Shown here: piece after piece, positions 14,082 to 18,172 of the stretch
Layout: the number at the start of each line of letters is the position of its first letter
Position numbering within the stretch: position 1 is the first letter of the stretch
DNA from: an uncultured Collinsella sp.
GTDB lineage: Bacteria > Actinomycetota > Coriobacteriia > Coriobacteriales > Coriobacteriaceae
DNA length: 18,172 bases
Reading direction: 5' to 3'
Assembly: GCA_902496775.1 (NCBI GenBank)
Contig: CABVCF010000040.1
Coordinates: 1-18,172, forward strand
Program-made: the position numbers and the translations under genes
Notes under the pieces: model-generated
What the model was told of the DNA's origin: nothing
The model's database searches: none
What the model saw: only the letters and a program-made list of their open reading frames with translations

Positions 14082-15060
14082 GCGTCCTGAACGCACCTGG
14101 CGTTTCGCCGAATGCTTCTTTAAATTTTGAGTAAAAGAATGACATGTTGGAGATGCCGACTTTTCGGGCTACATACTGCACGCTGCGCTCGGTGTTATTG
14201 AGAAGATATGCAGCCTCTGTGAGCTGCTGGTTGAGCTTGATTTGCGAAAACGTTTTGCCGGTTTTTTGCTTGATCAAGCTGCTGAGATAGCTGGTGCTAT
14301 AACCCGTATCGCTCGCAATGCTTTCGAGTGTGCAGTCGCCGTAGCTTCGCTCAATATGATTCAGAATCGACACGATGCGTTCGTCCGACATGATCGCCTG
14401 GTTATCAGTTGCGGAGCGTCGGTACAGTCCTCGAATGAGAACAAGGAATAGGCTGACGGCGAGGTGCCTCATGAGTTCATTGGAATAGGCATCTTTAAAG
14501 TGATATTCGATAAAGAGCATCTCGATGAGGCGTCGCGCATGTCGGGCGTATTCCTCTGGAAGAATGAGATATTTTCGGGCCTCGCGGTTTTTGGACACAA
14601 AATCAAATAGAAGATTCGTTAATGGTGACGCGCCGGGTAGCTGGCTCAGGAACAACGAATCGAACATTTCTTTTTTGAAGACGATCGAAATGACGATATC
14701 ATGCTCGCCCTTAACGTATGGAACGCTTCTGACTACGCCGGTGTTGCAAATGAGCACGTCGCCCTTTTTAAGGAGTAGTCGCCGTCCGTTGACGATAAAC
14801 GTGCAGACGCCGTCGTACACGTAGTTAAGCTCCATATCCCGATTGATATGAGGAGGAATATCGGTAAAGCGCGACTCCTTGATAAGGCCCACGGGGTTTT
14901 CGTCGAGGGTTTCTTTCCAATCAAACAGATAGACTTCTTCGCCGTTAATGGTTGTGGTTTCCACCCTGTTATATCGTGGGCTGAGCTCTCCCGGATGCGT
15001 GCGATGCCACTCTTCGGTCTCGGTATGCGTATAGAGCAGCTGTTTGAGATTCGAATCCAT
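14068..15060 (-). CDS. AraC-family transcriptional regulator with cupin-like sensor domain
   Basis: This 330-residue DNA-binding regulator probably controls the divergent glycosidase-permease pair. The N-terminal part (about 40-140) has a cupin-like ligand domain, with PPHINRDMELNYVYDG and GDVLICNTG as typical strands. The C-terminal 98 residues hold the two helix-turn-helix units: LESIASDTGYSTSYLSSLIK (about 253-272) and VARKVGISNMSFFYSKFKE (about 301-319). The family usually ends with FGETPGAFR, as here. The start ATG is at 15058-15060 on the minus strand with GGAG about eight bases upstream. Such regulators normally act as sugar-responsive activators of the neighbouring operon. The ligand is likely a beta-glucoside or its phosphate, by context only. 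Confidence 0.9.
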   Translation of the reverse strand: MDSNLKQLLYTHTETEEWHRTHPGELSPRYNRVETTTINGEEVYLFDWKETLDENPVGLIKESRFTDIPPHINRDMELNYVYDGVCTFIVNGRRLLLKKGDVLICNTGVVRSVPYVKGEHDIVISIVFKKEMFDSLFLSQLPGASPLTNLLFDFVSKNREARKYLILPEEYARHARRLIEMLFIEYHFKDAYSNELMRHLAVSLFLVLIRGLYRRSATDNQAIMSDERIVSILNHIERSYGDCTLESIASDTGYSTSYLSSLIKQKTGKTFSQIKLNQQLTEAAYLLNNTERSVQYVARKVGISNMSFFYSKFKEAFGETPGAFRTHRSN

Positions 15061-15213
15061 GGGGTGCTCCAGGGGTGAACGGTAGAATCGATGCCTTAAA
15101 CGGTATTATAGCTAAAAAAATGTTATAAACCCACGCTTTCTATGCGATATCTTATGCATCTTGTTCTTCCTAGTATTGGGTTATCCGCTGGAGCATCCGA
15201 TCAAGGAGGGCAA
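15061..15213. promoter_or_regulatory. Divergent control region between araC-type and GH1 genes
   Basis: A perfect -10 (TATAAT) for the regulator reads on the minus strand at 15105-15110, with a poor -35. AATACCGTTTA (minus strand, 15097-15107) overlaps it and matches 1602-1612 exactly. GGTATTATA (15102-15110) and TATAAACC (15124-15131 region) form an imperfect dyad around an A-tract, a possible regulator site. No convincing consensus promoter was found for the GH1 gene, which suits activator dependence. Confidence 0.45.
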
Positions 15214-16692
15214 ATGAGTAAGTTAAAACATGGGTTTGACTCCGACTTTTTATGGGGCGGAGCCATATCGTGCTCGCAGGCCGATGGTGCCTGGAATGAG
15301 GGCGGAAAGGGAAAGTCGACGCAGGATTGTCGATGGCTGGATGGTACCTGGACTCATGACCAGATTGAGGACAAGCATCAAAACAACCCCTTCTGCCATG
15401 ACGAACTAATGAACGCTCTCGCAGATGATGGTGTTGAGTTCTACCCGTTTAGGCGCGGTAACGACTTCTATCATCACTACCGTGAGGACATCGCGCTTTT
15501 TGCGGAGATGGGCCTCAAGCTGTTCCGCACCTCTATTTGCTGGAGCCGAATCTATCCTAACGGAGATGATCTTGAGCCTAACCGCGAAGGCATCGAGTGG
15601 TATCGAAGCATGCTGGGTGAGTGCAAAAAGCACGGCATTAAAACCTTCGTCACCATGCTCCACTATGACATCCCGGTAAATCTTGTCACCACATATGGGG
15701 GATGGAAGAATCGCAAGACGATTGATTTCTTCGCCCGCTATGTCGAGACAATCGTTACGGAATTGGGCGATCTGGTCGATTTCTGGCTGCCTTTTAACGA
15801 GTTCAATGCAGCGCGTTTTTCGCCTTGGGACGGGGTCTGTCTGGTCAAAGACGAAGAGGGGGAGAACTTCGATCGAGCCATCTTCCAGTGCCTGCACCAC
15901 GAGTTCGTTGCCAATGCGCGTGCCGTCGAGATTGTCCATCGTCTTTCGCCCGATACTCCCGTTGGCGGCATGATCGCTCGATTCTGTACGTATCCCGCCA
16001 CCTGCCGTCCCGAAGATAACATGCAGGCTATTCACGACGACCAGTATTCCAACTGGTTCTATACGGATGTGATGGCTCGTGGAAAATACCCCGCTTATAT
16101 GAATCGCTATTTCGATGCGTGCGATATCGAGATTCAAATGGAATCGGGCGATGAAGAGCTCATCGCTCGCAACACGGTCGACTTCCTGGCCTTTTCGTAC
16201 TACTTTTCCCAGGTATCCACCTGCGATCAGGGATGGGAGAAGACTGCGGGTAATCTGGTCATGGCAAACAAGAACCCTTATCTCGAGACGAGTGAGTGGG
16301 GCTGGCAGCTCGATCCCATTGGCCTGAGGGTTACCCTTAACCAGATGTATGACCGCTATGGGCTGCCCCTGTATATCGCCGAGAACGGCCTCGGTACATC
16401 TGATGTAGTCGAGGAGGATGGCAGCATCCACGACGAGTATCGAATCGATTATTTGCGCCAGCACATAAAGTGCCTTAAGGAAGCAGTGATCGATGGCGTT
16501 GACGTGCGCGGATATATGATCTGGGGATTCATTGACCTTGTTGCCTGCGGTCCTCTTACGATGGACAAGCGCTACGGGCTTATCTATGTCGATTTGGATA
16601 ATTGCGGCAACGGCACTGCGGAGCGCTCGCGTAAAGACTCTTTCTATTGGTATCAGAAATGTATCGCCACTAATGGCGAGGATCTTGGGTAG
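15214..16692 (+). CDS. 6-phospho-beta-glucosidase, glycoside hydrolase family 1
   Basis: This 492-residue cytoplasmic enzyme hydrolyses 6-phospho-beta-glucosides made by the PTS. The acid/base is E196 in FNEFN (194-198) and the nucleophile is E390 in YIAENGLG (387-394). The start region FLWGGAISCSQADGAWNEGG and the SFYWYQK end fit the BglA/AscB branch. The phosphate-binding Lys and Tyr are K452 and Y454 in DKRYG. The serine usually found just before them appears as Ala/Cys (DLVACG, 441-446), which is unusual. The in-frame ATG at 15142 lies in the promoter region. ATG 15214 has the strong ribosome site AAGGAGGG (15203-15210) and is chosen. It is followed 11 bases later by its permease. Confidence 0.92.
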   Translation: MSKLKHGFDSDFLWGGAISCSQADGAWNEGGKGKSTQDCRWLDGTWTHDQIEDKHQNNPFCHDELMNALADDGVEFYPFRRGNDFYHHYREDIALFAEMGLKLFRTSICWSRIYPNGDDLEPNREGIEWYRSMLGECKKHGIKTFVTMLHYDIPVNLVTTYGGWKNRKTIDFFARYVETIVTELGDLVDFWLPFNEFNAARFSPWDGVCLVKDEEGENFDRAIFQCLHHEFVANARAVEIVHRLSPDTPVGGMIARFCTYPATCRPEDNMQAIHDDQYSNWFYTDVMARGKYPAYMNRYFDACDIEIQMESGDEELIARNTVDFLAFSYYFSQVSTCDQGWEKTAGNLVMANKNPYLETSEWGWQLDPIGLRVTLNQMYDRYGLPLYIAENGLGTSDVVEEDGSIHDEYRIDYLRQHIKCLKEAVIDGVDVRGYMIWGFIDLVACGPLTMDKRYGLIYVDLDNCGNGTAERSRKDSFYWYQKCIATNGEDLG

Positions 16693-16703
16693 GAGTGATT
16701 GTC

Positions 16704-18074
16704 GTGGCAGACAAGAAGGAACTGGCCGCTCGTGTCCTCGAGCTCGTGGGCGGCGCCGATAACGTTGTTGTGGCAACGCACTGCATTACAAGGCTCAGAT
16801 TCAACCTGAAGGACGATAGCAAGGCAGACCTGGAGGCCCTTAAGACGCTTGACGGCGCCTTGGGCGCGCAGGTTAAAGACGGGCAGTGGCAAGTTATCAT
16901 CGGCGCCAGCGTGGGGTCGGTATATGACGAATTGGAGCCCATGCTAGGTGACAGGATGGGTGGCGAGGTCTCCGCCGACGCCGAGCAGCCTGAGCTCCAA
17001 AAAGGTTCGGCTCGCGTATTCGATATCATCACCGGCATCTTCTCCGCTATCATTCCCGCACTGGTGGCGGGAGGCATCGTAAAGGGCATCCTGGCTGCTA
17101 TCGCGGCTTTTGGAATCGACACGGGTGCCGGCGACTTTGCGATATTCAATATGATTTCGGATATCCCGTTCTACTTCTTGCCGTTTTTGCTGGCAATGTC
17201 TACAGCTGATAAGTTCCGGGTCAACCGTTCGCTTGCGCTTTGTGTTGCCGGATCGCTGATGTACCCGACCATTGTCAACGCTGTCGGTACCGGCGAGACG
17301 CCCCTTGCGCTGTTCGGTTTTGCGGTGCCGATTTTTAGCTACGCCGATTCCGTGTTCCCGGTTATCTTTGGCGTCATTGGCTTGTCTTTTGTATATCGCG
17401 CAATCGACAAAGTCGTGCCAGATCTTTTTAAGCTCGTTGTCGTTCCGGCGCTCTCCCTTGCTATCGTGATTCCCGTCAACCTGTTTGTGCTCGCTCCGAT
17501 TGGTGCCTGGTGCGGTCTTGGTCTTGCCAACGGTATCGTTTGGCTATTCTCGACGTTAGGCCTCGTTGCCGGTTTTCTGCTGGGCTTCTTTATGCCGCTT
17601 ATCGTGCTCTTCGGCATGCATCAGTCAACGAGCCCTATCCAGATTTCCAATATCGCAACGCTTGGGTATGACTATCTGCTCCCGATCTCTTTCTGCCATA
17701 ACCTCGCCGAAAGCGGTGCGTCTTTTGGTGCAGCCCTGCGCATGACCGACGAAAAGCTCAAGTCCGCTGCAATGACGTGCGCCTTCTCAGCATTTATGGG
17801 AATTTCCGAGCCCGCCTTGTTTACCGTTCAGGTTCCTAACAGGACTCCGCTTATCGCTGCGATGATCGCGGATGGCATTGGCGGTGCGCTTACCGTTGTT
17901 CTCGGCGCAAAGTGCTTCGGCTTTGTTATGCCCGGCATTACCTCGTTGCCCGTTTATGCCGATCCAAGCGGCAATCCCATGAACCTGATCATGATTGTCG
18001 TCTGCATCGCTTTGACTTGGGTTATCTCTGCGGCGCTCTCGTTTGCGCTCTATGGTCGTTTCGACAAAAAGTAA
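16704..18074 (+). CDS. PTS beta-glucoside permease EIIBC lacking the EIIA domain
   Basis: This 456-residue membrane permease imports and phosphorylates a beta-glucoside. The N-terminal EIIB domain (1-90) carries the phosphorylated cysteine C27 in ATHCITRLRF. The EIIC domain (about 105-456) has about ten hydrophobic spans, the loop motif GISEPALF near residue 366, and GITSLPVYADPSG near the end. Family members usually continue into a fused EIIA of about 150 residues (total above 600). Here the protein stops cleanly after the EIIC domain and a terminator follows, so EIIA must come from elsewhere. The GTG at 16704 is preferred: AGGAG (16691-16695) is then eight bases upstream. The GTG at 16695 overlaps that site. 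It forms an operon with the GH1 gene. Confidence 0.9.
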   Translation: MADKKELAARVLELVGGADNVVVATHCITRLRFNLKDDSKADLEALKTLDGALGAQVKDGQWQVIIGASVGSVYDELEPMLGDRMGGEVSADAEQPELQKGSARVFDIITGIFSAIIPALVAGGIVKGILAAIAAFGIDTGAGDFAIFNMISDIPFYFLPFLLAMSTADKFRVNRSLALCVAGSLMYPTIVNAVGTGETPLALFGFAVPIFSYADSVFPVIFGVIGLSFVYRAIDKVVPDLFKLVVVPALSLAIVIPVNLFVLAPIGAWCGLGLANGIVWLFSTLGLVAGFLLGFFMPLIVLFGMHQSTSPIQISNIATLGYDYLLPISFCHNLAESGASFGAALRMTDEKLKSAAMTCAFSAFMGISEPALFTVQVPNRTPLIAAMIADGIGGALTVVLGAKCFGFVMPGITSLPVYADPSGNPMNLIMIVVCIALTWVISAALSFALYGRFDKK

Positions 18075-18103
18075 CGACGTTTTGAGATAGACAATATTAA
18101 TCG

Positions 18104-18153
18104 GCCGCTCGCCGGGGAATCGTTCTGCGACGCCCCGGCGAGCGGCATTTTAT
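18104..18153 (+). terminator. Terminator of the beta-glucoside operon
   Basis: A perfect 14-bp GC-rich stem (18104-18117 with 18133-18146) has a 15-base loop and is followed by ATTTTATT. It lies 30 bases after the permease stop. Confidence 0.92.
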
Positions 18154-18172
18154 TGGTGGGGCGTGTCGTGTC

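Overview
The window looks like chromosome from a high-GC Gram-positive gut anaerobe of the Coriobacteriia, most probably Collinsella. This is inferred from the GC-rich coding, the several PTS glycosidase loci, the [FeFe] hydrogenase and the family-level protein character. No rRNA or marker gene is present to prove it.

Layout. (1) 1-155: the RGG-rich tail of a protein, probably an RNA helicase, and its terminator. (2) 156-706: a 550-bp non-coding stretch holding a pair of inverted 25-bp motifs (a possible miniature element) and a tandem direct repeat. (3) 707-1468: a flavodoxin-ferredoxin (EFR1-like) protein, followed by REP-like inverted repeats. (4) 1601-6375: an alpha-glucoside PTS operon. 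It has a promoter, a leader with two mutually exclusive RNA folds, a soluble EIIA, a LicT/BglG antiterminator, an EIICB permease, a GH4 6-phospho-alpha-glucosidase and a strong terminator. (5) 6376-12637: a redox operon made of a NuoF/GltD-like flavoprotein, a group A [FeFe] hydrogenase, a Tat/lipoprotein-type binding protein and a rare fused permease-ATPase of the nitrate/sulfonate/taurine ABC class. (6) 12638-14059: an antitoxin-like RHH protein without a toxin, preceded by helically phased repeats, then a long palindrome and a CPBP membrane protease. (7) 14068-18153: an AraC-type regulator divergent from a GH1 6-phospho-beta-glucosidase and an EIIBC permease, closed by a strong terminator.

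How the genes fit together. Two sugar loci take up glucosides by phosphorylation (one alpha, one beta) and hydrolyse the phosphorylated product inside the cell. Both permeases lack an EIIA domain. The only EIIA visible is the soluble one in the alpha-glucoside operon, so it may serve both. The two loci also share an 11-bp motif (AATACCGTTTA) in their control regions. The hydrogenase operon would dispose of fermentation electrons as H2 through the flavoprotein. Why it carries an importer is the main open question of the window.

The most interesting items are the hydrogenase/importer operon with its shortened fused ABC protein, the LicT-type leader switch, the orphan antitoxin with 10-bp phased repeats, and the inverted motif pair at 261-495. 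All functional statements come from reading motifs by eye. No database search was possible.
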